Positions 25,872 to 33,382 are shown, counted from the stretch's first letter. The stretch is DNA of 64,000 nt from Virgibacillus sp. LDC-1 (GCF_030137545.1 NZ_JARUVL010000002.1:302571-366570); one strand, 5' to 3'. The notes: generated by a model not told the origin, from the sequence alone. Program-made: numbers and translations.

Positions 25872-26743
25872 TTAATATAATCCCTCTTGTATAATTTTAT
25901 ATTTACATGCGTTAAAAACAAAATCATTAACAATAAAATAGATGGTAATGCTACGATGGATAAGACTTTTTCTAATATGGGTATAGAAGAATTGTAATAA
26001 AAATATAAACTTAACAAATAATCATCTGATACCAAAAACCCTGTGCTTTTACCCAAAAATTCGGTTATATTCCCAATGGTTGAAGCAATTAATAATGGTA
26101 AAAAATATATGCATAGTGGTATTATTTGCAATATATATTGGTTTTTCAAGTATGGGGTGCTCAACGAAGTAACAATACTCACAAAAATCAGATAGATGAT
26201 TAATAAAACAATATGTGAGATTAGAGCAAGGAAATACCTCCCTCCCTGAACATCTATCAAATGTAGATTTGTCTTAATTGAGAAATCACCTCCACCAAAG
26301 ATATACGTTATGACAAATAACAAAAAGAAATAGGATATAACAAATGTTACAATATACATACTTTGAGCAAATATCACATTCATCATATATTTTTGATAAC
26401 CTAACTTTGTAACAATTAACGAGCCATAACCAGATTCTAGATGTTTAAATGTAACAGGTCCAATATGTATACCAAATCCAAATAATAAAATGATAACAAA
26501 AATAAGATAAAAATCATTTGAAAAAATAAACGTGTCAATATACGACATACCATTGTATCCATTGACAATCTCATTCACTTTTTCTATATTAAGATCCGGT
26601 GCAGGAGAGTGTAATAAATTTATCCACTCTTGCTTATCCAAATAAGTTGTAAAGTAACTCATGAGAACGGGAATCGTAATTAAAAATAAAAGCAGTAGAT
26701 TTACTTTTGACTTAATATAGCGCAAATATTCTTGTTTAACCAT
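25868..26743 (-). CDS. Island membrane protein A (ABC-2-like permease), 291 aa
   Basis: Six or seven TM segments with a large extracytoplasmic loop (about residues 32-70) between TM1 and TM2 and the motif HLESGYGSLIVTKLGYQKYM, typical of ABC-2/YydJ-type permeases. It is the first of three membrane proteins in the operon and overlaps the next gene by 4 bp. It lies 141 bp downstream of the secreted-protein gene, separated by a large hairpin. Confidence 0.75.
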   Translation of the reverse strand: MVKQEYLRYIKSKVNLLLLFLITIPVLMSYFTTYLDKQEWINLLHSPAPDLNIEKVNEIVNGYNGMSYIDTFIFSNDFYLIFVIILLFGFGIHIGPVTFKHLESGYGSLIVTKLGYQKYMMNVIFAQSMYIVTFVISYFFLLFVITYIFGGGDFSIKTNLHLIDVQGGRYFLALISHIVLLIIYLIFVSIVTSLSTPYLKNQYILQIIPLCIYFLPLLIASTIGNITEFLGKSTGFLVSDDYLLSLYFYYNSSIPILEKVLSIVALPSILLLMILFLTHVNIKLYKRDYIK

Positions 26744-26783
26744 TCGGAATCTTTTCCTTTCTAGGCATTATTAAAGCTTGATG

Positions 26784-26856
26784 CTGTGAATGTGATAATG
26801 GTGTTAATTGTAATTTCGATATAATCTCAAACAAAAACACCATTTCACATTCACAG
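26784..26856 (-). other. Large intercistronic hairpin between secreted-protein and transporter genes
   Basis: CTGTGAATGTGA-T-AATGGTGTT on one arm pairs with AACACCATT-TCACATTCACAG on the other: about 20 bp with one bulge and a loop of about 30 nt. There is no T-run, so it is not a simple terminator. It probably lowers expression of the transporter genes relative to the secreted protein or stabilises the upstream message. Confidence 0.75.
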
Positions 26857-26884
26857 TTTGAACTATATTTAAGTGTGTTACTTG

Positions 26885-27280
26885 CTATCTAGCGTTGACT
26901 TGAAATTTCATACTATCGGTTCCAACTTGGTTCCATGCAGGCTTTGCTTGTCCGTAGTAATAATACCCATTAGTCCCGGTATTATTACTACCTGTATATA
27001 CTGTATCTATTCCTTTAACACTTACTGAACTGCTTCTTTTTTCTCCATTTGAATTAGCCAATCTAACACTAGGATTTGAAGTCATAGTTTTTGAAGTTGC
27101 TAAAACGTCAAAATTGCTATCATTATTTTTCATTTTATAAGATCTAGCGTCTGAGGTTTTCCAACTATCATTCCATTTTAGACTTATAGTTGCCAGGTTC
27201 CCCCAGCTACTAGCATTTACTAATACAGTGAAACATAAAGAAAATACTAAGGTGAGTGTGATAATTTTTTTTAGATTCAT
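26885..27280 (-). CDS. Secreted protein, 131 aa, unknown (bacteriocin-like context)
   Basis: Sec signal peptide: MNLKKII, hydrophobic core, and a cleavage site after VNA, giving a mature protein of about 108 aa beginning SSWGNLATISLKWNDSWK. The mature part is rich in Ser, Asn, Thr, Tyr and Trp with no Cys, and has a YYYY run near residue 105; a beta-rich fold is likely. SD AAAGGAGAGG before the ATG. First gene of the island operon ahead of an ABC export/immunity set. It may be a toxin, a signal or a substrate of the transporter. I do not recognise a characterised family; DUF2712 or lactococcin-972-like families should be tested. Confidence 0.75.
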   Translation of the reverse strand: MNLKKIITLTLVFSLCFTVLVNASSWGNLATISLKWNDSWKTSDARSYKMKNNDSNFDVLATSKTMTSNPSVRLANSNGEKRSSSVSVKGIDTVYTGSNNTGTNGYYYYGQAKPAWNQVGTDSMKFQVNAR

Positions 27281-27374
27281 TATAATCCTCTCCTTTGGTT
27301 AATTTCTTCATTGCTCGATTTTCACTCTTGCTGAGATTTAAAATGTGGGTCATTATCTTAATTGATAGATACAT
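27210..27374 (-). CDS. Candidate 54-aa upstream ORF overlapping the secreted-protein start
   Basis: ATG with GGAGGTGG just upstream, stronger than the SD of the secreted protein. The product begins MYLSIKIMTHILNLSKSENR and runs 71 nt into the secreted-protein gene in another frame. It could be a leader ORF that tunes translation of the island operon, or a real small gene. Support is only the SD and its position. Confidence 0.35.
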   Translation of the reverse strand: MYLSIKIMTHILNLSKSENRAMKKLTKGEDYNESKKNYHTHLSIFFMFHCISKC

Positions 27375-27401
27375 AAACCACCTCCAAACCTATTAATTTC
27401 C

Positions 27402-27429
27402 ATTTTAGTATATAATTATGAAATGTCAA
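27402..27429 (-). promoter_or_regulatory. Promoter of the island operon
   Basis: On the minus strand a perfect -35 TTGACA (27424-27429) is followed after 16 nt by TAAAAT (27402-27407). It lies just inside the island next to the right direct repeat, so the island brings its own promoter. Confidence 0.6.
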
Positions 27430-27445
27430 TAAATTTTGTGAATTA

Positions 27446-27529
27446 TTCACCTGTACCTTTAATAATGGGCAAGCAATCCTTTGCGCATTGCGATCCGTTC
27501 ACAAAAGAGAAAAACACCGAGCCCAAGGA
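27446..27529. repeat. 84-bp direct repeat, right copy (inside the permease gene 3' end)
   Basis: Exact match to 23387-23470. It covers the 3' end and stop codon of the native permease gene, which stays intact here. Confidence 0.95.
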
Positions 27530-28232
27530 TAAAATAAAAGATCGCATTGAAACCAAGAATCAAAAAGTCAACACCACTAATTTCTTGAAATGACCATCCT
27601 TTAATCATTACATTGCGCACGAGATCTACCCCTTTAACAAATGGAAGAAAAACCATAAGTGGTGCAACCGATAACGGAATAAAGGTTAATCCTGCTAAAA
27701 TAAACTGTAAAATTTGTAAAAAAGCTTGCACCTGCTTCCAAATTATTGAAATACCAGCAATCATAAATCCGACTCCAATCATACTTACAAGTGTGAGAAG
27801 CATAATAGGAAGAATCGTTACAACATCAATATTGAGCCATTGCCCAGTTGTTAGCATCGTCCCAACTAACAATACAACAATAATAATCAAATACAAAAAT
27901 GTAGATGAAAACAGACGAGCGGAAAGAATTCTCCATAGCCCCATTGGTGACATACAAAGCTGTTCAAGCGTACCACGCATCGCTTCGTTTGTAATTTCCC
28001 AGCCAATATTTTGCATGATCATAATGCTTAAAAACCAAAAAATATAGTTTACGATCGCATACTGTGTATTCACATCCTGTGAAGCTGGGTCACCGATAAT
28101 TTGAATGCCAGCAAACATTCCTAAAAAAATCGCATAAAAGGTAACGATAAGTGCTATCGTATTTGGTAAATACCGTTTCATTTCTAAATATTCCTTTTGT
28201 ACATTTGCATTAAGAAGATGGACCCATTGCAT
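27459..28232 (-). CDS. ABC-2 type transporter permease
   Basis: 257 aa with six TM segments: about 20-42, 58-78, 105-130, 140-165, 172-195 and 228-250. The pattern TNEAMRGTLEQLCMSPMGLW is the typical ABC-2 loop before TM3. With the ATPase whose 3' end it overlaps by 23 bp it forms a two-gene exporter, possibly for a drug, lipid or polysaccharide precursor. The last 71 bp are duplicated at 23387-23470 on the far side of the island, marking this gene end as the insertion point. Confidence 0.88.
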   Translation of the reverse strand: MQWVHLLNANVQKEYLEMKRYLPNTIALIVTFYAIFLGMFAGIQIIGDPASQDVNTQYAIVNYIFWFLSIMIMQNIGWEITNEAMRGTLEQLCMSPMGLWRILSARLFSSTFLYLIIIVVLLVGTMLTTGQWLNIDVVTILPIMLLTLVSMIGVGFMIAGISIIWKQVQAFLQILQFILAGLTFIPLSVAPLMVFLPFVKGVDLVRNVMIKGWSFQEISGVDFLILGFNAIFYFILGLGVFLFCERIAMRKGLLAHY

Positions 28233-29202
28233 GATTAAACTCCCCCTTTACGATTTTCATAAATACGTTCTCAAAATTAACGGTAGCCCGATCAATCGCC
28301 TCTACAGGTGTATTTTCTTTTTTAAGGACATCAAATAAATCATAAATTTCTTCACTTCTAAGGAGGTTTACTTTTAATGTAGATTCTACGGTATCTGGTG
28401 TATATTCAAACTGTGGGAACTTCTGAAGTAATTGTCTTTGTTGTTCATCAGAAAGGAGTCCTCCAAGTGTTATTGTGTATGCACGTACTTGAAACAATTG
28501 CAGCAGGTTTTCTATTTTATCATTCGTAACTACTTTTCCTTCATTGATAATTACCGTACGATCACATAAGTCTTGGATAACATCCATATCATGTGAACTA
28601 ATAATGATCGTGCGATTATAATTAGAAACAAAATCCCGCAGCAATTCTCTTACCTCATAGCCAGTCTCAACATCTAATCCAAGGGTCGGTTCGTCAAGTA
28701 AGATAATCTCAGAATCAGCAAGCATTGCAACCATGATTGCGAGCTTTTGTTGCATTCCACGTGACAGTCGATTAACAAGTTCATTTTCTTTTTCCTTTAG
28801 ATTAAATTTTTCTAATAAATCTTCAATCCTTTCTGCTGCTTCTTTTTTAGAAACACCTCTATTTCCTGCAAAGTAATTTAAATTCTCTCGGACGGTTAAG
28901 CGCCAATATAAATTGCGATTCCCTTCTAAGACCGCACTAATATGCTTTAATGCTTCCAATCGTTTTTTCTGATTATCGACACCATTTACATAAATTTCGC
29001 CTGAGTCAGGAATTAATAGTCCACAAATCATTTTTATCGTCGTCGTTTTTCCTGCTCCATTTGGTCCTAACAATCCAACAATTTCTCCTTTTTTTACTTG
29101 AAAGGAAACATCATTTACTGCGTGTACATATTCCTTCGATTTTCTTTTTTTATAAGCCTTTTTTAAATGCTTTACTTCAATAATTGTTTCCACGCTTTTC
29201 AT
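28210..29202 (-). CDS. ABC transporter ATP-binding protein (ABC-2 exporter)
   Basis: 330 aa. Walker A GPNGAGKT (46-53), signature LSRGMQQKLAIM, Walker B SEIILLDEPTLGLD, H-loop IIISSHDMDV. A C-terminal extension of about 90 aa follows, as in NatA/CcmA-type exporters. AAAGGA lies about 6 nt before the ATG. First gene of the exporter pair, divergent from the MifM-like leader. Substrate unknown. Confidence 0.9.
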   Translation of the reverse strand: MKSVETIIEVKHLKKAYKKRKSKEYVHAVNDVSFQVKKGEIVGLLGPNGAGKTTTIKMICGLLIPDSGEIYVNGVDNQKKRLEALKHISAVLEGNRNLYWRLTVRENLNYFAGNRGVSKKEAAERIEDLLEKFNLKEKENELVNRLSRGMQQKLAIMVAMLADSEIILLDEPTLGLDVETGYEVRELLRDFVSNYNRTIIISSHDMDVIQDLCDRTVIINEGKVVTNDKIENLLQLFQVRAYTITLGGLLSDEQQRQLLQKFPQFEYTPDTVESTLKVNLLRSEEIYDLFDVLKKENTPVEAIDRATVNFENVFMKIVKGEFNHAMGPSS

Positions 29203-29330
29203 CCCTTCTTCCTTTAGTCTAGTTTTAGCATATACATTCTAAAGCGAACAAACGACAATCCAAGGGTTGAAATATGCTCCGTCTAGAGACTGATAATCGA
29301 ATATTTATTAAAAAAGTATCCAGAAACATT

Positions 29331-29355
29331 TTGGCACCTGTGTGGATGATGCCAA
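29331..29355. promoter_or_regulatory. Inverted repeat TTGGCA-N13-TGCCAA
   Basis: A perfect 6-bp dyad with 13-bp spacer in the divergent region between the ABC exporter and the yidC2 leader. It could be an operator for either. No known regulator is assigned. Confidence 0.4.
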
Positions 29356-29384
29356 TTCTAATCGATTTTCCCAATTAAACCCCC

Positions 29385-29413
29385 TTACTATTTACACTAA
29401 ATTGCGTTATGAT
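29385..29413 (+). promoter_or_regulatory. Possible promoter of the leader-yidC2 transcript
   Basis: TTACTA (29385-29390), 17-nt spacer, TATGAT (29408-29413). The -35 box is weak. Distance to the leader ATG is about 70 nt. Confidence 0.35.
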
Positions 29414-29483
29414 TTGTTAGTATGAAACTTTTTTTATTGAATATCGTATAGATGGAAAATATGTTTTAAGGAGGTGAATACAG

Positions 29484-29864
29484 ATGTTTATGGAGTTACT
29501 AACAGAACTGATTAATGAAACCTCTCCATTTTACTTTTATTTGAGTATTATGCTTTCAGCGATTAGCTCAATGCATTTCATCCATTTAGATATGCATCGC
29601 TTCGTTACAGAGCACAACAAGTTCTATACTAAAAAAGCAAGTCTGGTTGATTGTCAGCCTGCAAGAGAAAGAAAGCCATTAGGAGAGATTTCCGAAGTGC
29701 AGCACTGGATTTTCCAAAAAGCCATGCGAATGGATGGACCTGATGATGATACAGATGGTAATTCCTTTTGTTTTTTCAACCAACTAAAGAAAAAACAAGG
29801 AGGATCACAATTACAGTGGCAAAAAAATCTGTATTCACATTCAAACGAGGTTATTTATTCATAG
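29484..29864 (+). CDS. MifM-like translation-arrest leader peptide for yidC2
   Basis: 126 aa with SD AAGGAGGTG 7-8 nt before ATG. An N-terminal hydrophobic segment (about residues 14-36) could be inserted by YidC. Near residue 75 the sequence HWIFQKAMRMDGPDDDTDG closely echoes the arrest region of Bacillus subtilis MifM (W-I, then R-M, then P and a run of acidic residues). MifM is a ribosome-stalling sensor of YidC activity encoded just before yidC2, as here. Unlike Bacillus subtilis, this ORF does not stop before the yidC2 start but overlaps it by 49 nt. A stem-loop masking the yidC2 SD follows the predicted stall site. Homology is by eye and weak outside the motif; the synteny is strong. 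Confidence 0.75.
   Translation: MFMELLTELINETSPFYFYLSIMLSAISSMHFIHLDMHRFVTEHNKFYTKKASLVDCQPARERKPLGEISEVQHWIFQKAMRMDGPDDDTDGNSFCFFNQLKKKQGGSQLQWQKNLYSHSNEVIYS
29761..29805 (+). promoter_or_regulatory. Stem-loop sequestering the yidC2 ribosome-binding site
   Basis: 29768-29777 pairs perfectly with 29789-29798 around an 11-nt loop. The helix extends with U-G pairs and one C-A mismatch through 29761-29767 / 29799-29805, so the whole SD (aaggagg, 29797-29803) is in the 3' arm. A ribosome stalled over Asp87-Asp91 codons (29742-29756) would reach the weak lower part of the 5' arm and free the SD. Confidence 0.75.
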
Positions 29865-30625
29865 GAATTCTCATCAGCATCCTATTATTATCAGGATGTG
29901 CTGGAGCAGTTAATGATCCCATCGATGCAAACACGACAGGATGGTTTAATCATTATTTCGTTTATAATTTTTCGTTATTAATCAAGGCATTGGCATCTAT
30001 TTTTCACGGGAGCTATGGACTTTCCATTATCGTCATAACACTTGCGATTCGCCTTGCCGTGATGCCTTTTATGCTAAAGCAAACAAAAAACAGTCTAGAA
30101 ATACAAGATAAAATGCAGGAATTAAAGCCAGATATCAATGCGATACAAAAGAAATATAAAGACAAGAAAGATCGCGAATCGCAAATGAAAATGCAGCAAG
30201 AAATGATGGCTTTATATCAAAAACATCAATTTAATCCGCTCGCATCGTTCGCTGGTTGTTTACCAATGCTAATTCAATTCCCTATCTTGCTTGGCTTTTA
30301 CTATGCAATACGGCGAACACCTGAAATTGCTACACATACGTTTTTGTGGTTTGATCTCGGTCAAACAGATATTGTATTGACAGCAATTGCTGTCATTGTA
30401 TATTTTATTCAATTTAAAGTTTCACAAATTGGTCTTGCGGAGCAACAACGAAAGCAAATGGCAATGATCGGCTGGGTGTCACCAGTAATGATCGGCTTTA
30501 TTTCATTAAATGCGCCTGCAGCATTACCGCTTTATTGGACCATTGGTGGACTGTTTATTATTGGACAAACATTAATATCTAAGCGGATCTATTTAGCCCA
30601 TAAAAAAAGAAATACATCCGCATAA
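29816..30625 (+). CDS. yidC2: Membrane protein insertase YidC2 (OxaA2/YqjG type)
   Basis: 269 aa lipoprotein insertase. The signal ends in the lipobox LLLSGC, then FNHYFVYNFSLLIKALASIF, the conserved TM with Arg (TLAIRLAVMPFMLKQTKNS), a charged cytoplasmic helical hairpin (DKMQELKPDINAIQKKYKDK), LASFAGCLPMLIQFPILLGF, and three more TM segments. I chose GTG at 29816, 12 nt after AAGGAGG; ATT two codons earlier has better spacing but would be rare. Translation is probably induced by arrest on the overlapping leader, as with MifM when the main YidC is limiting. Confidence 0.93.
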   Translation: MAKKSVFTFKRGYLFIGILISILLLSGCAGAVNDPIDANTTGWFNHYFVYNFSLLIKALASIFHGSYGLSIIVITLAIRLAVMPFMLKQTKNSLEIQDKMQELKPDINAIQKKYKDKKDRESQMKMQQEMMALYQKHQFNPLASFAGCLPMLIQFPILLGFYYAIRRTPEIATHTFLWFDLGQTDIVLTAIAVIVYFIQFKVSQIGLAEQQRKQMAMIGWVSPVMIGFISLNAPAALPLYWTIGGLFIIGQTLISKRIYLAHKKRNTSA

Positions 30626-30645
30626 CAAAGAAACGAAGCATGAAG

Positions 30646-30680
30646 AAACCGTGAAGAATTATCGATCTTCACGGTTTTTG
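30646..30680. terminator. Bidirectional terminator between yidC2 and mscL
   Basis: AAACCGTGAAGA pairs with TCTTCACGGTTT around ATTATCGA, with TTTTTG on the plus side. The stem includes the last codons of mscL. Confidence 0.85.
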
Positions 30681-31081
30681 TTTATGTTTACTTGGACACC
30701 ATTTTGTTGTTCTTTTAAAAGATCACGAATTTCCGTTAGCAAGGCTTCCTTTGGATCAACTTTAACTTCTTCCACGACCTTCTCTTCTTCTTTTTTCCGC
30801 TTAAATTTCATTAATAATCGAACAAACAAAAATATCGAGAATGCAATAATAAAGAAATCAACAATCGATTGGATAAATTCTCCGTATTGTATTTCGATTC
30901 CCTTCACCTGTTTGGATAAATTGGAAAATTTTATTCCCTGTAGCAAAATACTCACGACTGGCATAATAATATTGTCAACAAGTGATGATACGATCTTTCC
31001 AAAGGCTGTCCCAATAACCACAGCTACTGCCAAATCAAGCACATTTCCCTTAAATGCAAATTCCTTAAAATCCTTCCACAT
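30659..31081 (-). CDS. mscL: Large-conductance mechanosensitive channel MscL
   Basis: 140 aa. The channel family pattern is clear: [20 protein letters not shown], then [20 protein letters not shown] as TM1, a periplasmic loop, [20 protein letters not shown] as TM2, and a charged C-terminal bundle [15 protein letters not shown]. It releases solutes on osmotic downshock. There is a C-terminal tail of about 12 residues after the bundle. Single gene, convergent with yidC2. Confidence 0.97.
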   Translation of the reverse strand: MWKDFKEFAFKGNVLDLAVAVVIGTAFGKIVSSLVDNIIMPVVSILLQGIKFSNLSKQVKGIEIQYGEFIQSIVDFFIIAFSIFLFVRLLMKFKRKKEEEKVVEEVKVDPKEALLTEIRDLLKEQQNGVQVNINKNREDR

Positions 31082-31185
31082 CGTTGTCCCTCCTCATCCA
31101 CTACGATACGATCATACTATTTCTGGATGAGAAAAAACAAGAAAAACCAATAGATAGATAAAAGAAACCCTATCTTGCCAAAGGC

Positions 31186-31338
31186 TTATAAATCATGATC
31201 TGATTTCTGCTTTTGTCTCGAATGGTTCGCATTTTTAACTTTTTTTGAACCGCTTAATGGCTCACCATACGGCTGCTGTGGGCTTTTTGGAAGATTTACT
31301 CTCTCTTGTTGTTTCGGACCTTTTGGACGAGAAGCCAT
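31186..31338 (-). CDS. sspP: Small acid-soluble spore protein P (SspP)
   Basis: 50 aa from ATG 31338 with AGGAGGGG upstream. The C-terminal half PLSGSKKVKNANHSRQKQK and final HDL match the SspP pattern (SGSKKVKN-NH-RQK). A minor SASP of the spore core, made in the forespore under sigma-G in Bacillus. An upstream in-frame extension of 58 residues lacks spore-protein character and is not used. Confidence 0.9.
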   Translation of the reverse strand: MASRPKGPKQQERVNLPKSPQQPYGEPLSGSKKVKNANHSRQKQKSDHDL

Positions 31339-31449
31339 CCTATCCCCTCCTTTCCCTATTAGTTTCAGAAAGCAGAAAGAAATTATGCATGTGGAAAGAA
31401 TAGGAATCCCTCTCCATTTAGGTTTATATGCTATACTTGAATAGGCATG

Positions 31450-31508
31450 GTATAATTTATCTATTTTTTTTGCGCAAATGAGGGTTGTTGCTTTCCTCAT
31501 TTCTATTT
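31450..31508 (+). promoter_or_regulatory. Extended -10 promoter and leader hairpin of the SulP gene
   Basis: TGGTATAAT is an extended -10 box (TATAAT 31450-31455) with no clear -35. In the leader, AAATGAGG (31476-31483) pairs with CCTCATTT and is followed by CTATTTTC. It could be an attenuator or a folded 5' UTR. Confidence 0.4.
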
Positions 31509-31538
31509 TCATTATAAGAAGAGGAGTGACCAGTTAGA

Positions 31539-33269
31539 TTGTTCAAGGATGAGCGTTTTAAAGGATTAACTACGGAAAGCTTGAAGCGTGATTTTATTTC
31601 TGGAATAACCGTAGGAATTGTGGCCATACCTCTAGGGATGGCTTTTGCTATTGCATCTGGAGTAAAACCAGAATACGGTCTTTATACAACTGTTATTGCT
31701 GGAATTATGGTTGCGCTTTTTGGTGGTTCACGTTATCAAATAGCTGGACCTACTGGCGCATTTATTCCGATTTTACTAGCAATAGTATTAGAATACGGCT
31801 ACGAAGATTTGTTAATTGCCGGTCTTCTTGCAGGAATCATGCTAATTATGATGGGCTTATTCAAACTTGGCGGACTTATTAAATTTATTCCAAGACCAGT
31901 AACTATCGGTTTCACATCAGGTATTGCAGTCATTATCTTTAGTGGACAAATTGGGGACTTTCTAGGTCTTGAAGGGCTAGAAAAAAAGCAATATTTCCAT
32001 GAAAATATGCTAGAGCTAGGAAATCAGCTGCCAACGATAAATATGTATAGCATGCTGACCGCAAGTATTGGATTGCTTGTATTAATCATTATTCCAAAAA
32101 TTTTCCCTCGCATACCAGTATTGCTTTTTGCCTTACTCGTACCGACAATTATAGCAACCATATTTTTTCCTGAGAAAGTCGCTACAATCGGCAGTGCTTT
32201 TGGAGGAATTCCGCAAGCATTACCTAGTTTTCAGCTTCCAGCCATCACGTTTGATAAAATCATACAGCTATGGCAGCCAGCATTTGTCATTGCAATGCTT
32301 GGTGGGATTGAATCCTTACTTTCTGCTGTCGTTTCTGATGGGATGACTGGTAAACGTCATCATTCTAATCGTGAACTAGTCGGTCAGGGGATAGCGAATG
32401 TAGTAACGCCATTTTTTGGTGGTATACCTGCTACAGGAGCGATTGCAAGAACCGCTACAAATATAAAAGCTGGCGCCGTAAGTCCCGTATCTGGACTTGT
32501 ACAAGGAGGATTTGTTTTTCTTACCATATTGCTTTTAGCACCTTATGCTGCAAGTATACCTTTGGCAAGTATGGCTCCTATTCTAATGGTAGTTTCCTAT
32601 AACATGAGTGAAATGAAATCCTTCTTACACATTATAAAATTAAAGAACAGTGATTCGCTCGTTTTAGTTACGACCTTTTTGCTTACCGTATTCATTAATC
32701 TAACTGTTGCTGTGCAATTTGGATTGTTGATGGCAGCCATATTATTTATTAAACGAATGAGTGAGGTACTCGCTGTAAAAGAAGTTATTCCTTCGCTCAC
32801 AAAGGAAAATAATATCGGGGAAGAGGCGGTTGAAAATAGTGGTAACTGCTCACAGCTATCCTTTTATACTGTGGCTGGGCCGTTATTCTTTGGGGCTGCG
32901 GATAAATTTGAATCGATAATTACTCGGTCAATCAACAAGCGTCCACAAGTACTTATTTTAAAAATGAAATATGTTTCATTGTTGGATGCTACAGGCGCAA
33001 CGAATCTAAGCGCCTTAGTAAAAGATTTCAAACAAATAGGTGGAACAATTCTCATTTCAGAAGTAAATGAAAATGTACTACCAATATTAAAAACGAGCGG
33101 GATATACTCGCTTATCGGTGAGGAGCATTTTTTTCAACGTTCCACAGATGCCGTAGATTATGCTTTACAACGCATCAATATAAAAAAATGTTCTCGCTGT
33201 AATCGCTGTAGTGATAATGCCTGTCAGGTTTTCGTTCCTAGTAACAAAATAAAGCAGATATCCTCATAA
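31539..33269 (+). CDS. SulP family anion transporter with STAS domain
   Basis: 576 aa. Membrane part of 10-12 TM segments: ISGITVGIVAIPLGMAFAIA near the N-terminus, GPTGAFIPILLAIV, RPVTIGFTSGIAVIIF, and GGIPATGAIARTATNIKAGA. Residues about 445-545 are a STAS domain (QVLILKMKYVSLLDATGATN). Substrates of the family are sulfate, bicarbonate or other anions. The last 25 residues contain CSRCNRCSDNAC, an uncommon cysteine cluster. TTG start (MFKDERFKGL) agrees with family starts, with AGGAG 12-14 nt upstream. Confidence 0.92.
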   Translation: MFKDERFKGLTTESLKRDFISGITVGIVAIPLGMAFAIASGVKPEYGLYTTVIAGIMVALFGGSRYQIAGPTGAFIPILLAIVLEYGYEDLLIAGLLAGIMLIMMGLFKLGGLIKFIPRPVTIGFTSGIAVIIFSGQIGDFLGLEGLEKKQYFHENMLELGNQLPTINMYSMLTASIGLLVLIIIPKIFPRIPVLLFALLVPTIIATIFFPEKVATIGSAFGGIPQALPSFQLPAITFDKIIQLWQPAFVIAMLGGIESLLSAVVSDGMTGKRHHSNRELVGQGIANVVTPFFGGIPATGAIARTATNIKAGAVSPVSGLVQGGFVFLTILLLAPYAASIPLASMAPILMVVSYNMSEMKSFLHIIKLKNSDSLVLVTTFLLTVFINLTVAVQFGLLMAAILFIKRMSEVLAVKEVIPSLTKENNIGEEAVENSGNCSQLSFYTVAGPLFFGAADKFESIITRSINKRPQVLILKMKYVSLLDATGATNLSALVKDFKQIGGTILISEVNENVLPILKTSGIYSLIGEEHFFQRSTDAVDYALQRINIKKCSRCNRCSDNACQVFVPSNKIKQISS

Positions 33270-33308
33270 TAGGCTTTTTCAGTCCATGAGGTCGTGTCCG
33301 CGACAGAA

Positions 33309-33352
33309 GACACCGCGAAAATTTTGCTTGAAGCGGTGTCGCACTTTTTTTA
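33309..33352 (+). terminator. Terminator after the SulP gene
   Basis: GACACCGC / GCGGTGTC around a 16-nt loop, then GCAC and seven T residues. Confidence 0.85.
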
Positions 33353-33382
33353 GGATTATAGAGTTAAATAACCGTCATTATC

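Larger units (their letters stand above)
23471..27445. mobile_element. Small accessory island carrying a secreted protein/ABC operon
   Basis: About 4 kb between two identical 84-bp direct repeats of a host gene 3' end. The contents are AT-rich, minus-strand and unrelated to the flanks: secreted protein, three membrane proteins and an ABC ATPase, with its own promoter. No integrase or transposase is visible inside, so it was either mobilised in trans or arrived by recombination at the permease 3' end. Naming it mobile is inference; the repeat and the composition change are seen. Confidence 0.7.
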
